Source: Zavarzinella sp. (lineage in GTDB: Bacteria; Planctomycetota; Planctomycetia; Gemmatales; Gemmataceae). From it: a DNA stretch of 64,000 nucleotides. Below, piece after piece: positions 27,119-35,229 of the stretch (the stretch's first letter is position 1; each line of letters begins with the position of its first letter). The translations under genes were made by a program, and so were the position numbers. Under the pieces are notes generated by a model, which saw only the letters and a program-made list of their open reading frames with translations, had not been told where the DNA came from and made no database searches. The stretch covers positions 1,922,001-1,986,000 of the forward strand of contig JAWKTI010000001.1 in NCBI GenBank assembly GCA_041399155.1, written 5' to 3'.

Positions 27119-27286
27119 ATGAAGTCTTCCGTTCTTTGGGGCTGGGTTTTCCTGGCTGTCGGGATTGTAGCGGTATTAATGCTGCTGGAAGTGATCTTCC
27201 GAACGGTAACCAACCGTTATGGTACCCCACAGGATCGCTACCCGCATCGAATTGCTAACAAAACACCTAACACACCCGAAATTTAA
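27119..27286 (+). CDS. Small single-pass membrane protein (55 aa)
   Basis: Short frame encoding one strongly hydrophobic helix (residues about 5-27, VLWGWVFLAVGIVAVLMLLE) and a polar, basic tail (TVTNRYGTPQDRYPHRIANK). A very strong ribosome site AAGGAGG lies at 27096-27102, 16 bases before this ATG; GTG at 27116 is only slightly nearer. The same ribosome site is better spaced for ATG at 27112 in another frame, which would give a 48-residue Gly/Pro-rich peptide with no pattern. I favour the membrane frame because of its composition. No homologue recognised. It fills most of the 393-base gap between neighbouring genes. Confidence 0.55.
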   Translation: MKSSVLWGWVFLAVGIVAVLMLLEVIFRTVTNRYGTPQDRYPHRIANKTPNTPEI

Positions 27287-27351
27287 TTGGGTTTTGGGGC
27301 AGATAGATTATTTATCTGTAACTGTTAGCTAGTGACAAATTCTCAAGCTTC

Positions 27352-28992
27352 TTAGGCGTTATCAGCCAACTCATGCGGTATTTTCATTTCGCTGCTTTCT
27401 GATGTCCGATTTTGTGCAACGTAATTGATAGGAATATGAACCATGAAAGTTGCACCAGATCCGGGTGTGCTTTCCAGCGAAATCTCCCCACCCAGCAGTT
27501 CACACAATTCCCGCACGATTGATAAGCCCAGCCCAGTGCCTTCATGCTCTCTGGTCCATATGGAACTACTTTGGCGAAACTTTTCGAAAATCAGTTTCTG
27601 ATCAGCTTCTGCAATTCCAGGGCCGGTATCCTGCACAATAAACAACACGTTTTCACCATCCAACAGAGATTTTACAGTTACCCGCCCACCGGTGGGGGTG
27701 AATTTGATTGCATTGGAGATTAAATTTGTCAGAATCTGACGAATTTTGACCGGATCCTGGCGCACCGTGGGCAGGCGCTGATCTAATTCCACCTGAAAAT
27801 GAATCTGTTTTTCTTCCAATGGCAGACGAAATTGGAACTGGATCAGTTCAAATACACTTGGGATGGTGAAATCTTCGATCCGAACTTCCATTTTCCCAGC
27901 TTCAATTTTAGCCAGATCCAGAATATCGTTGATCAAACTCAACAGGTGCTGCCCACTTTTGCGAATATTCATGACCCAACGTGCCTGTTTTTCGTTCAGA
28001 GACCCACCTGAAGATAACAGGACATCACTGAAACCAATGATTCCATTCAACGGTGTGCGTAATTCGTGGCTGACCGTGGAAACGAAGTGCTGCTGGGTTT
28101 TGTTCGATTCATACAGTGCCAGATTCGCCCGCGCCAGTTCATTTGCTTTCATATCAAGGCTGTTATATATTGCTGCCTGTTCTTCCTGGGCCTGCATCAG
28201 GTGCTTCAGCATCCGATTAAATGCCTCACTGAGATCCTCAAATTCATCCCCTGTGTGGATTTCCGACCGCACATTCAGTTGACCTGTAACAATGGCATTT
28301 GCCACTTCTTTCAAATGCTTGACAGGTCGAACAATGACATATCGGATAATGAGATAGCTACCAGCGACAATCAGCAGCGAAGTCATGATCGCAAATGACA
28401 GCAACAGAGCACGGTTGACATTCTTTCCAGTTTCAATCGACTTGGTGGATAACGTCACTTTGACGATTCCCATCATATCCCCTTCTTTGATAACACCGTT
28501 GTTATCCAGGGTCGCCTGAGTAACATTGTGGCACTGCACACAAGAAGCTTCCGCACGCACCACGCTGTAATAGTGAAACTTGCCGTTTTCAAGATCATTC
28601 TGGGTTTCATCTTTTGAAGTTGGGTTCCCCATAATGCGGTTCACGATCGCAATTTCGGTGGCTTCCGGCTTAAATTGTGGCTGCTTGGCGTTTGGTTTGA
28701 TTAACTTGTAAGTGTAATCGCCAAAAGCGTCTGGAAAGTTGCTTTCCGCCTGGTTTTCAAATTCATCGACCAACTGTAATTGTTCCTGCTGAAAATGTTG
28801 ACGTGCCAGAATAGTGGGGATCAGCAATTGTCCTGAAGTGGTAGTCTGCTTGAAAGCCAGATTTTCTGTTTCTCGGGCAAAAATCCAGAAACTGACTGAC
28901 ATCAGCAATAAGGTTCCCAAACCAAGCAAAATGCGGCATTTTCGCTCGAGATTTGTTTCGCCCAGCAGATTTTTGAACGATTTCATCGACAT
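27352..28992 (-). CDS. Membrane sensor histidine kinase with haem-binding DUF3365 domain
   Basis: 546 residues from ATG at 28992, supported by AGGAGA 10 bases upstream; longer readings run into mutM. A membrane segment near residues 20-38 is followed by a periplasmic domain of about 150 residues carrying a c-type haem site CVQCH, as in Tll0287-like DUF3365 sensors. A second membrane segment (LLLSFAIMTSLLIVAGSYLI) leads to a HAMP domain, then HisKA (STVSHELRTPLNGIIGF) and HATPase (EGTGLGLSIVREL). It lacks a receiver, so it must signal to a separate regulator, none of which is next to it. Redox or gas sensing is likely. It follows mutM by 20 bases. Confidence 0.9.
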   Translation of the reverse strand: MSMKSFKNLLGETNLERKCRILLGLGTLLLMSVSFWIFARETENLAFKQTTTSGQLLIPTILARQHFQQEQLQLVDEFENQAESNFPDAFGDYTYKLIKPNAKQPQFKPEATEIAIVNRIMGNPTSKDETQNDLENGKFHYYSVVRAEASCVQCHNVTQATLDNNGVIKEGDMMGIVKVTLSTKSIETGKNVNRALLLSFAIMTSLLIVAGSYLIIRYVIVRPVKHLKEVANAIVTGQLNVRSEIHTGDEFEDLSEAFNRMLKHLMQAQEEQAAIYNSLDMKANELARANLALYESNKTQQHFVSTVSHELRTPLNGIIGFSDVLLSSGGSLNEKQARWVMNIRKSGQHLLSLINDILDLAKIEAGKMEVRIEDFTIPSVFELIQFQFRLPLEEKQIHFQVELDQRLPTVRQDPVKIRQILTNLISNAIKFTPTGGRVTVKSLLDGENVLFIVQDTGPGIAEADQKLIFEKFRQSSSIWTREHEGTGLGLSIVRELCELLGGEISLESTPGSGATFMVHIPINYVAQNRTSESSEMKIPHELADNA

Positions 28993-29012
28993 AACTTCAA
29001 AATCTCCTGATT

Positions 29013-29834
29013 TCACACTTGCTGGCACTGTGGGCAAAAATGAGTAGATCTGCCAGCCAGACGCACCTGCTGGATGGGCGAGCCGCAATTTGGACAAGGC
29101 AATTCCGTGCGACCATAAACCGCGAATTCGTCTTGGAAATTTCCTTTTAACCCACTGCCACCAATGTAGTTACGGATGGTGGAGCCACGCAATTCAATCG
29201 CTTCGGTCAGAATATCTCGTGCAGATTCCAATATTTTTATGATTGTCGATTTATCAGAATTTACGGGTAAACTGCTAGGATTGATTTTTGCTCGAAAACA
29301 GGTTTCGTCGGCGTAGATATTACCCAGCCCACTGATGATCGATTGATCTAACAGGATTGCCTTCCAATTTCTTTTGAGTTGGTGCACTCTCTTATACCAG
29401 TCGTCCGGTGAAATATCCCATGGCTCTGGGCCGTAAGTCTGGTTGATTTCGGCATACCACTTGGGGATATCGGCATACCACTGGATACTGCCAAATCTCC
29501 GGATATCTCGATATCTCAGTTCTTCAGCACAAGGTGCCAGCACAAACCGGAAATGGGTATGATCCGCAGGTGGGGAATCTGCAGAAAAAAGCTGTAACTG
29601 CCCTGTCATTCCGAGGTGGACCACCAACCCACTGGGCTGAGCCAATCGAATGACCAGCCATTTTGCACGCCTTTCGATGGCAAGAATCTGCTGGCGGACG
29701 ATTTTTTTTGCCCACTGGTGCTGCCAGGGTTTTCGCAGTTTATCTTTACTATATTGCAATTCAGTAATTGTTTGACCAATCAACAGTGGGCGCAGGTCGC
29801 GGACAACAGTTTCCACTTCTGGAAGTTCAGGCAT
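29013..29834 (-). CDS. mutM: Formamidopyrimidine-DNA glycosylase
   Basis: Removes 8-oxoguanine and ring-opened purines and nicks the strand. 273 residues. The N-terminus MPELPEVETVVRDL supplies the catalytic Pro2 and Glu3, the H2TH region is in SIISGLGNIYADETCFRAKI, and the C-terminal zinc finger has CPNCGSPIQQ and FCPQCQ. Both active-site and lesion-recognition elements are complete. The haem-binding sensor kinase starts 20 bases downstream, so oxidative DNA repair and a redox sensor share a transcript. The region upstream (29835-30003) is AT-rich without another gene. Confidence 0.96.
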   Translation of the reverse strand: MPELPEVETVVRDLRPLLIGQTITELQYSKDKLRKPWQHQWAKKIVRQQILAIERRAKWLVIRLAQPSGLVVHLGMTGQLQLFSADSPPADHTHFRFVLAPCAEELRYRDIRRFGSIQWYADIPKWYAEINQTYGPEPWDISPDDWYKRVHQLKRNWKAILLDQSIISGLGNIYADETCFRAKINPSSLPVNSDKSTIIKILESARDILTEAIELRGSTIRNYIGGSGLKGNFQDEFAVYGRTELPCPNCGSPIQQVRLAGRSTHFCPQCQQV

Positions 29835-29969
29835 GAATCTCTCGCACAGTCTGTAACTTTTTTACATACTTTTGCAAAAAATTGTAATTTTTGCTGTGAG
29901 AAGAAATTCGTGGTAAGTAAATGGGGGGAAATAGTGAAGATTCCAACAATAAATCTTATAAATTTCCAA

Positions 29970-29998
29970 TTGGCACACAACTTGCTATTGATTACTTT
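29970..29998 (+). promoter_or_regulatory. Promoter of candidate small RNA
   Basis: TTGGCA at 29970-29975, exactly 17 bases of spacer, and TACTTT at 29993-29998. Transcription would begin near 30004 and meet a perfect terminator at 30077-30117 without crossing a gene. Confidence 0.5.
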
Positions 29999-30003
29999 CG
30001 TGT

Positions 30004-30117
30004 AGATGGGAATCCCACCTGCACGGGGCTGGTGATGAGAAGAGCGTTCTGGAAACTGGACACTTCCAGAACAAGACCGCCAGTTAACCTGTGATGGGTT
30101 AACTGGCGGTTTTTTTT
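30004..30117 (+). ncRNA. Orphan small RNA candidate, about 114 nt
   Basis: A stretch with its own promoter and terminator and no plausible protein. A 9-bp perfect hairpin (GTTCTGGAA 30046-30054 with TTCCAGAAC 30064-30072, 9-base loop) is followed by the 13-bp terminator stem. The 5' part (30004-30040) is G/C-rich and could pair weakly with itself. The only frame inside is nine codons from 30007. It does not resemble 4.5S RNA, 6S RNA, tmRNA or RNase P. It may be a trans-acting RNA, or a leader ended early to control the 59-residue gene and prs downstream. Strand is set by the terminator T run. Confidence 0.55.
30077..30117 (+). terminator. Strong intrinsic terminator
   Basis: CCGCCAGTTAACC (30077-30089) pairs perfectly with GGTTAACTGGCGG (30097-30109) around a 7-base loop, followed by eight T (30110-30117). 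It is the best terminator in the window. Confidence 0.9.
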
Positions 30118-30242
30118 CAACTTTTTCGAACAATTCATGTCAGGCAGAATCAACATTCGCCGCGAATTCAAGAAAGATTTCGCATGAAAATTCCTGGTAG
30201 AAATCTAAACTAGCATCATCTCCATCTGATCGGATAGAAATC

Positions 30243-30422
30243 ATGTTGAACACAGAACAGTTGTTGGCAAAACTGTACGAAATACGCAAAGATTACGCAG
30301 ACGATCCCGAAGACCCCACCTATCTGGCGTTACACCACGCTTTTTTGTTTATTTCGTACAAGATCGGCGACTTCAAAGAGTATGTCGCCAATGTCAACGA
30401 ACGTGGTTCTGATTCAAAATGA
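30243..30422 (+). CDS. Small conserved-looking acidic protein (59 aa)
   Basis: ATG at 30243 to TGA at 30420. The product is mostly helical and charged: LLAKLYEIRKDYADDPED, then TYLALHHAFLFISYKIGDF. Its composition, regular helix periodicity and codon use are like real coding sequence, and no gene lies on the other strand. It starts 126 bases after the strong terminator and ends 57 bases before prs, so it may be co-transcribed with prs. No family recognised; it could be a small regulator or part of a protein complex. Confidence 0.6.
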   Translation: MLNTEQLLAKLYEIRKDYADDPEDPTYLALHHAFLFISYKIGDFKEYVANVNERGSDSK

Positions 30423-30479
30423 GTCGGAAATCGCTACGATATTCATCAATTCTACTCAGAACGGCAGAACAGATCCCAC

Positions 30480-31442
30480 ATGATCGAAAATAAAATGCGC
30501 GTCTTCACAGGAAGAGCAAATCCCACATTAGCTACAAGAATCGCTGCCCAACTTGGGGATAGTCTGGGAGAAATGGCTGTCAGCACCTTTCCTGATGGCG
30601 AGACTTTCGTCCGAATATTAGAGGATGTGCGTGGTCGGGATGTTTTTATCATCCAGCCAACATGCGATCGTGTGAATGACAACCTCATGGAACTCTTGAT
30701 CATTCTGGATGCCTTCAAACGTGCCAGTCCGATGCGACTGACAGTGGTTCTGCCTTACTATGCGTACGCACGACAGGATCGCAAAGACCAGGGACGCGTT
30801 CCAATTTCGGCCAAGCTTGTAGCAAACTTACTCACTGCCGCCGGTGCCCACCGTGTCCTGGCAATGGATCTGCACGCACCACAGATACAAGGGTTCTTTG
30901 ATATCCCCGTCGATCATCTGATGGCATCACCTGTTTTCATCAATTTCCTCAAAGAATGGAACCCACCGATGGATCAAGTGGTCTTCCTCAGCCCGGATGA
31001 AGGCCGTGTGAAATCGACCCTGCACTACCAGAACCGTTTGGGCGGAAATCTGGCGATTGTCGATAAGCGCCGATCAGATGCCATGCACACCACGCAGGCA
31101 AATCTGATTGGTGCCGACCTGAAAGACAAAATTGTGTTAATGTTCGACGATATGATTTCCACTGCGGGCAGCATCTGCGGTGCAGCGGCAGTGGCAAAAG
31201 CGAACGGTGCACGTGAAATTCATGTATTTGCCACCCACGGTGTGCTGTGCGGAGAGGCAATCCCACGTCTGGAGAAATCGGCGATTGAACGCGTGATCAT
31301 TACCGATACGATCCCACTTCCACCTGAAAAACAAATCGACAAAATTACTGTTCTCAGCGTTGACAAACTGCTAGCCGATGCGATTCGCCGAATTCACGAA
31401 AATGAATCTGTCAGTGTCCTGTTTCGTGATGATAAAGGATGA
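30480..31442 (+). CDS. prs: Ribose-phosphate pyrophosphokinase
   Basis: Makes PRPP from ribose 5-phosphate and ATP for nucleotide, histidine and tryptophan synthesis. 320 residues, the usual length. Seen: FTGRANPTLATRIAAQLGD at the N-terminus, the FPDGETFVRI flexible loop region, LPYYAYARQDRKDQGR, the catalytic MDLHAPQIQGFFDIPVDHL and the PRPP-binding loop VLMFDDMISTAGSI. ATG at 30480 is used; ATG at 30495 (MRVFTGRANP) is an alternative that fits the family N-terminus slightly better. The gene is convergent with the TPR protein, 57 bases between stops. Confidence 0.96.
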   Translation: MIENKMRVFTGRANPTLATRIAAQLGDSLGEMAVSTFPDGETFVRILEDVRGRDVFIIQPTCDRVNDNLMELLIILDAFKRASPMRLTVVLPYYAYARQDRKDQGRVPISAKLVANLLTAAGAHRVLAMDLHAPQIQGFFDIPVDHLMASPVFINFLKEWNPPMDQVVFLSPDEGRVKSTLHYQNRLGGNLAIVDKRRSDAMHTTQANLIGADLKDKIVLMFDDMISTAGSICGAAAVAKANGAREIHVFATHGVLCGEAIPRLEKSAIERVIITDTIPLPPEKQIDKITVLSVDKLLADAIRRIHENESVSVLFRDDKG

Positions 31443-31499
31443 TCCCAGAATTGAATTGTTGAAGTTGCTTTTCGACTTTATTGATGCGAATGATCAATT

Positions 31500-33419
31500 T
31501 CAGGGCACCTTCGGCATTGAAACCTGTTCCTGATACCAGGTTTGCCAATGGCTCCTGGTTCGCACTGGCAACGACTGGTCCCACTCTTCGGTAGGGATAG
31601 TCTCTAATGCCTGTTTGACCTTTTCAATTGCCAATAGCTGGCGATTTTTCCATAGTTTCGTCCCTTCGGCATCTTTCGCTTCGAAACGGTGTTTCGCTGC
31701 TTCTTCACAGCACCGGACATAGTTCCGCCAGCCTTCCAGACTTTCCACCTTGTTCGGGTAGAACAGCACAATGCTTTCGCACTGCCGCAAGCATTTTTCG
31801 TACTCCCCGGTGAAGAAATAACAATCGGCCAGCAGAAACTTGACCGTGCGGATGGCATCTAACTCATGCGAGCGATTCTGTTGGTATAATTCATCGGCAG
31901 CCAGTAGCAATTCGCCCGCTTCATTCAGATAGTTCTGATACGAAGCCCAAGCTGTATCCCGCAGTTTTTCTAACTGAATCTGTTCCTGTACCTTGTAACT
32001 GCTATCCCGTAAAGAAAGCCGCTTGTTGGCAAGTTCTGCAATTTCCTTTCGATAATTTTCAATCTTGCGTGCCTGCAATCCAGCCAACGCCCACGAAGTC
32101 TGTGCCAGCAGCATTTTCCCACGTGGGAGGTATTCACCCTGCGGATAATTTTCCAGGGATTTTTGCAACTGCTGGCGGGCATCCAGCCACTTTTCCTGCT
32201 GGAAATAACTTTCTCCCAAGAGAAAAGAGGCCTCTTCATGAACCTTAGGGTCATTCACATCTATGTCTGGTCGAGCCAGAACAGTTTGCAAAAGCATTCC
32301 CGCCTGTTGTGCGGCTGGTTCTTCACGCAGAAAGTAGCGTGCCAATTGTACTTGTGCACGATACTGACTTGGGCTGGTGATCTGTGCGGCGGTCTGCAGA
32401 GCAGATTTCGCCTGTATTCGAGAACCAGACTGCAAATACAATTCAGCAACATGCAACCACCCTTCTACTGCGTTTACAGGAAACGGCTGATTTAGTTGCG
32501 AAATTTGATCCAGCGATGTGCGGGCCAATTCCTTGTTTTCTGCCTGCAAATAGGTTTCCGCTGCACGCATCCAACGAACAGTTTTGATCCCATCAGATTT
32601 ACCTCGGAAACCTGCAGTACTCCATAGGGAAGCAGCCTTGTTGAAAAAATCGCTCGATTCGACATTCTTTTTGATATAAGATTGATTATCAAAGATAATT
32701 GCCTGCAGTTCCTCCCCACGTCCATCATCGTAAACTTTACTCATTAATTGTGCTGCTTTGAACGCTGTGTCAAAGTCACCCCCATCAATCGCTGCGTAGT
32801 AAGCACTCATTAGTTTTGTGCGGGTTTCTTCCAGGGAGCCAAATTCTTTGGGTAGATAATTCTCGATAGAATCCAAATCGTGCAATTTTTGGGTGTATGC
32901 AGCCACCACTTCTTGTGGCACGGCACCTGAAATATCTGGCAATCGATTGGGCACCTCACCAGGAATCGGCATCAACGCCTGAACCTGTTGCAACACTTTT
33001 TTTGCATCATCTGGGCGGTTGAGCTTTGCATAACCTTCAGATAATCCCTGTAACGCGGCCTGCTGGTGTTCTTGTTTCGCACCGCGCAGCCAGCGAACTT
33101 CTTCCCACAATTTCACTGCAGGTTGCCATTCGTTCTTATCACGGTGCATCTGTGCCTGCAAAATTTTTGCATGAGCATAAATTTCAGGCGGAGCCTCGAT
33201 TCCGATGCGATTCAGCAATACTTGCGATTCGGCAATTTCCCCACTTTGCTGGTGAATCAGTGCCAATTGCAGACGAGCCTGGTTCAATACTCGGGCATCG
33301 TATCGGTTAGTGGCATACTTCAAAAAATTCTGCAAACTGCTTTTCAAATTCTTTTGCTGCTCCGGTATAATGCTGTTGATAAAACCTGGAAAGCAACAGG
33401 TGCCCCTCCGATGGATCAT
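31500..33419 (-). CDS. TPR protein, C-terminal part (frameshifted from 33307-33912)
   Basis: Open frame for the last 600-plus residues of a tetratricopeptide-type protein. Helical pairs of about 35-40 residues recur (RLQLALIHQQSGEIAESQVL; LYLQSGSRIQAKSALQTAA; LLGESYFQQEKWLDARQQL; LLADCYFFTGEYEKCLRQ). The frame has no convincing start of its own: the residues before NFLKYATNRYD are an out-of-frame reading of the upstream piece. Removing one base from the A6 run at 33322-33327 fuses it to the N-terminal piece, for 803 residues. The intact protein would be a membrane-anchored periplasmic TPR scaffold. Confidence 0.75.
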   Translation of the reverse strand: MIHRRGTCCFPGFINSIIPEQQKNLKSSLQNFLKYATNRYDARVLNQARLQLALIHQQSGEIAESQVLLNRIGIEAPPEIYAHAKILQAQMHRDKNEWQPAVKLWEEVRWLRGAKQEHQQAALQGLSEGYAKLNRPDDAKKVLQQVQALMPIPGEVPNRLPDISGAVPQEVVAAYTQKLHDLDSIENYLPKEFGSLEETRTKLMSAYYAAIDGGDFDTAFKAAQLMSKVYDDGRGEELQAIIFDNQSYIKKNVESSDFFNKAASLWSTAGFRGKSDGIKTVRWMRAAETYLQAENKELARTSLDQISQLNQPFPVNAVEGWLHVAELYLQSGSRIQAKSALQTAAQITSPSQYRAQVQLARYFLREEPAAQQAGMLLQTVLARPDIDVNDPKVHEEASFLLGESYFQQEKWLDARQQLQKSLENYPQGEYLPRGKMLLAQTSWALAGLQARKIENYRKEIAELANKRLSLRDSSYKVQEQIQLEKLRDTAWASYQNYLNEAGELLLAADELYQQNRSHELDAIRTVKFLLADCYFFTGEYEKCLRQCESIVLFYPNKVESLEGWRNYVRCCEEAAKHRFEAKDAEGTKLWKNRQLLAIEKVKQALETIPTEEWDQSLPVRTRSHWQTWYQEQVSMPKVP

Positions 33420-33912
33420 CAGCCAGAACCACTGATTTTTCTAACTGTTCCACTGCAGTTTTCGGGTCTGTTTCAGGCAAATGTGCGTACGATGTTGCAT
33501 AACGATAAAGGTACTTCGGCCGATCCTTTTCGCTGAGGTTTGACGGGTCCACCTGTTGTAAATGTCGATATCCCAGCTTCCACCATTCATCGGCCTCGGT
33601 ACTGGCCTCCGTAAATTCAGCCAGTACGGTATATGCGCTACCCATCAGGTAGTGGGTTTCTGTCTTGAGATGATCCGGTGGGTCAATATTTGGCATCTCC
33701 CGCAGGGCAGCATGAATCTGATCCACTAACGGTGGTGTACGGTCTATTGAGTTGCGCAGTGGTGCCAGTGCATGTTGAAATCGCTCCGTTGGTGTTGGGC
33801 GTAAACGGTCACCAAACTGCCACAGCACCACCCAAACGCCACACGCCAACAGGAAAACGGGGATTTGCCAGATTCGAACCAAGCCATAATGATTGCTATT
33901 TGCGGTGGACAT
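33307..33912 (-). CDS. TPR protein, N-terminal part (membrane anchor; frameshifted)
   Basis: First part of the TPR protein continuing at 31500-33419. It has a short cytoplasmic tail, one membrane segment (residues about 14-32, WQIPVFLLACGVWVVLWQF) and two to three TPR-like helical pairs (TETHYLMGSAYTVLAEFTEA; YLYRYATSYAHLPE; EGHLLLSRFYQQHYTG). After EKQFAEF the frame runs into a stop at 33307, whereas the neighbouring frame continues as LKYATNRYDARVLNQARLQL. The junction is the homopolymer A6 (T6 on the coding strand) at 33322-33327. Function unknown; such proteins assemble complexes at the membrane. Confidence 0.72.
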   Translation of the reverse strand: MSTANSNHYGLVRIWQIPVFLLACGVWVVLWQFGDRLRPTPTERFQHALAPLRNSIDRTPPLVDQIHAALREMPNIDPPDHLKTETHYLMGSAYTVLAEFTEASTEADEWWKLGYRHLQQVDPSNLSEKDRPKYLYRYATSYAHLPETDPKTAVEQLEKSVVLADDPSEGHLLLSRFYQQHYTGAAKEFEKQFAEFFEVCH

Positions 33913-34183
33913 GGTGTTGACGCTTCCTGCGTTGTAGATCGTTCAATACGGTAAGAACCGGCTTTTGAGCCAGTCGGGAGCCTAGAATTGGCAGTTTAGC
34001 GAATACGTGGTAATCAGGTCAAGGCCAAATAGCGAATTACGGATACAAAAATTCACTATTAATGAATTTTCACTCATTATCTTCATTTCTGACTGGTCTG
34101 CATGCTGACATGCAGGAACTTCGCTCAAAAACTACCCCATTGTTGCCGTGTTCAATGAGGAACTGTTCACTATAACTTTGAAT

Positions 34184-35176
34184 ATGCGAAAATTGGCAGA
34201 GTATTTTTGGAAAGTAATTTTACCTGTTGCTATTTTGGTAGCAATCTGCTGGTATTTTTACACCAAATTGCGTCAACCGGAACTGTATTCCGGTTTGATC
34301 ACCATTCGATGGCAATGGTTGTGTCTGGCTGCCCTGCTTTACCTTACTGCCCACACGTTGTGGGCAAGTTACTGGGTAATTCTGCTCCGCAATCAAGGTG
34401 CAACAGTTAAGTGGATCACCGGGATCCGGTCCTATTTCATCAGTCAAATGGGCAAATATGTACCCGGAAAAGTCTGGGTAATAGTTCTGCGGGTGGGAAT
34501 GCTCGGTAATTCGCTGGGAATTTCCCGCACCGCAGTGGGAATTACTGCTACCTATGAAGCATTCGTTTCAATGGCTGCTGGTGCCTTTGTTGGTGCCCTG
34601 CTCCTCTCGACACTTGCACCGGAACAGATGGGGCTTGAAGGGATCAGCATTTATTGGGTCATCCCACTCGGGATGATTCCGATTGGTCTGGTTGGACTAA
34701 ATCGATTCATCAACCGTGTCAGTCGATGGCGAAAGGGCCCGAATGCCCCACAACTGCCTCGGGTAAAGTTACATATGGTGATTTTTGGCATCCTGATGGG
34801 TTCATTAGGCTGGTTTATCATGGGTGCCAGCCTTTGGTGCGTGGTCAAAGGAATTATCCCACAGGCCAGCCTGATGAGTTGGGATCAGGTGGGGCATTTT
34901 ACCTCCATCAACGCGATTGCCTATGTCATTGGCTTTATGGCATTTTTCATGCCGGCTGGCAGCGGTGTGCGTGAATTTGCTATGCAGAAGCTGCTGACAC
35001 TTGAATTGGCACCAATCATGGCCACCAATCAGGCAACTGCAATTGCCGTTGTATTGGCAATTGTTCTGCGACTGACCTGGACAGTTGCCGAACTTCTTTG
35101 TGCCGGGTGCCTTTATTGGTTCGTACCTGGTCCTGGAATTTCCAAGGAATTAACTGCCACCGTGCAAAGTGCCTGA
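34184..35176 (+). CDS. Flippase-like membrane protein (LPG synthase TM / UPF0104)
   Basis: 330 residues with about eight membrane segments and the conserved core of the lysylphosphatidylglycerol synthase transmembrane family (SYFISQMGKYVPGKVWVIVLR; FFMPAGSGVREFAM). Many stand-alone members are thought to move lipid-linked sugars or lipids. ATG at 34184 is chosen, starting just before the first membrane helix (LAEYFWKVILPVAILVAI); GTG at 34148 would add 12 polar residues. It is followed by a GT2 glycosyltransferase and a polytopic protein, making a small lipid/glycan cluster. The direction of transport is unknown. Confidence 0.85.
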   Translation: MRKLAEYFWKVILPVAILVAICWYFYTKLRQPELYSGLITIRWQWLCLAALLYLTAHTLWASYWVILLRNQGATVKWITGIRSYFISQMGKYVPGKVWVIVLRVGMLGNSLGISRTAVGITATYEAFVSMAAGAFVGALLLSTLAPEQMGLEGISIYWVIPLGMIPIGLVGLNRFINRVSRWRKGPNAPQLPRVKLHMVIFGILMGSLGWFIMGASLWCVVKGIIPQASLMSWDQVGHFTSINAIAYVIGFMAFFMPAGSGVREFAMQKLLTLELAPIMATNQATAIAVVLAIVLRLTWTVAELLCAGCLYWFVPGPGISKELTATVQSA

Positions 35177-35229
35177 TCCAGTTAACCTTAACTGCTTTTC
35201 GTTCCAGATGAGCAAGGAAAAAAGTCAAC

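Noticed and set aside
27112..27258. 48-codon frame after AAGGAGG
   Set aside because: Better spaced from the ribosome site than the membrane frame, but composition (Gly/Pro/Ser/Asn) looks non-coding; kept only as an alternative.
28993..29097. Longer N-terminus for the haem-binding sensor kinase
   Set aside because: It overlaps the end of mutM; ATG at 28992 has a good ribosome site.
30020..30045. Resemblance of CACGGGG...TGAGA to a TPP riboswitch
   Set aside because: The essential 3' half of the TPP aptamer is missing and the spacing is wrong.
34098..34115. Hairpin CTGCATG-CTGA-CATGCAG before the flippase gene
   Set aside because: Stem is only 7 bp, no T run, and its position fits no clear regulatory role; short palindromes of this size are expected by chance.
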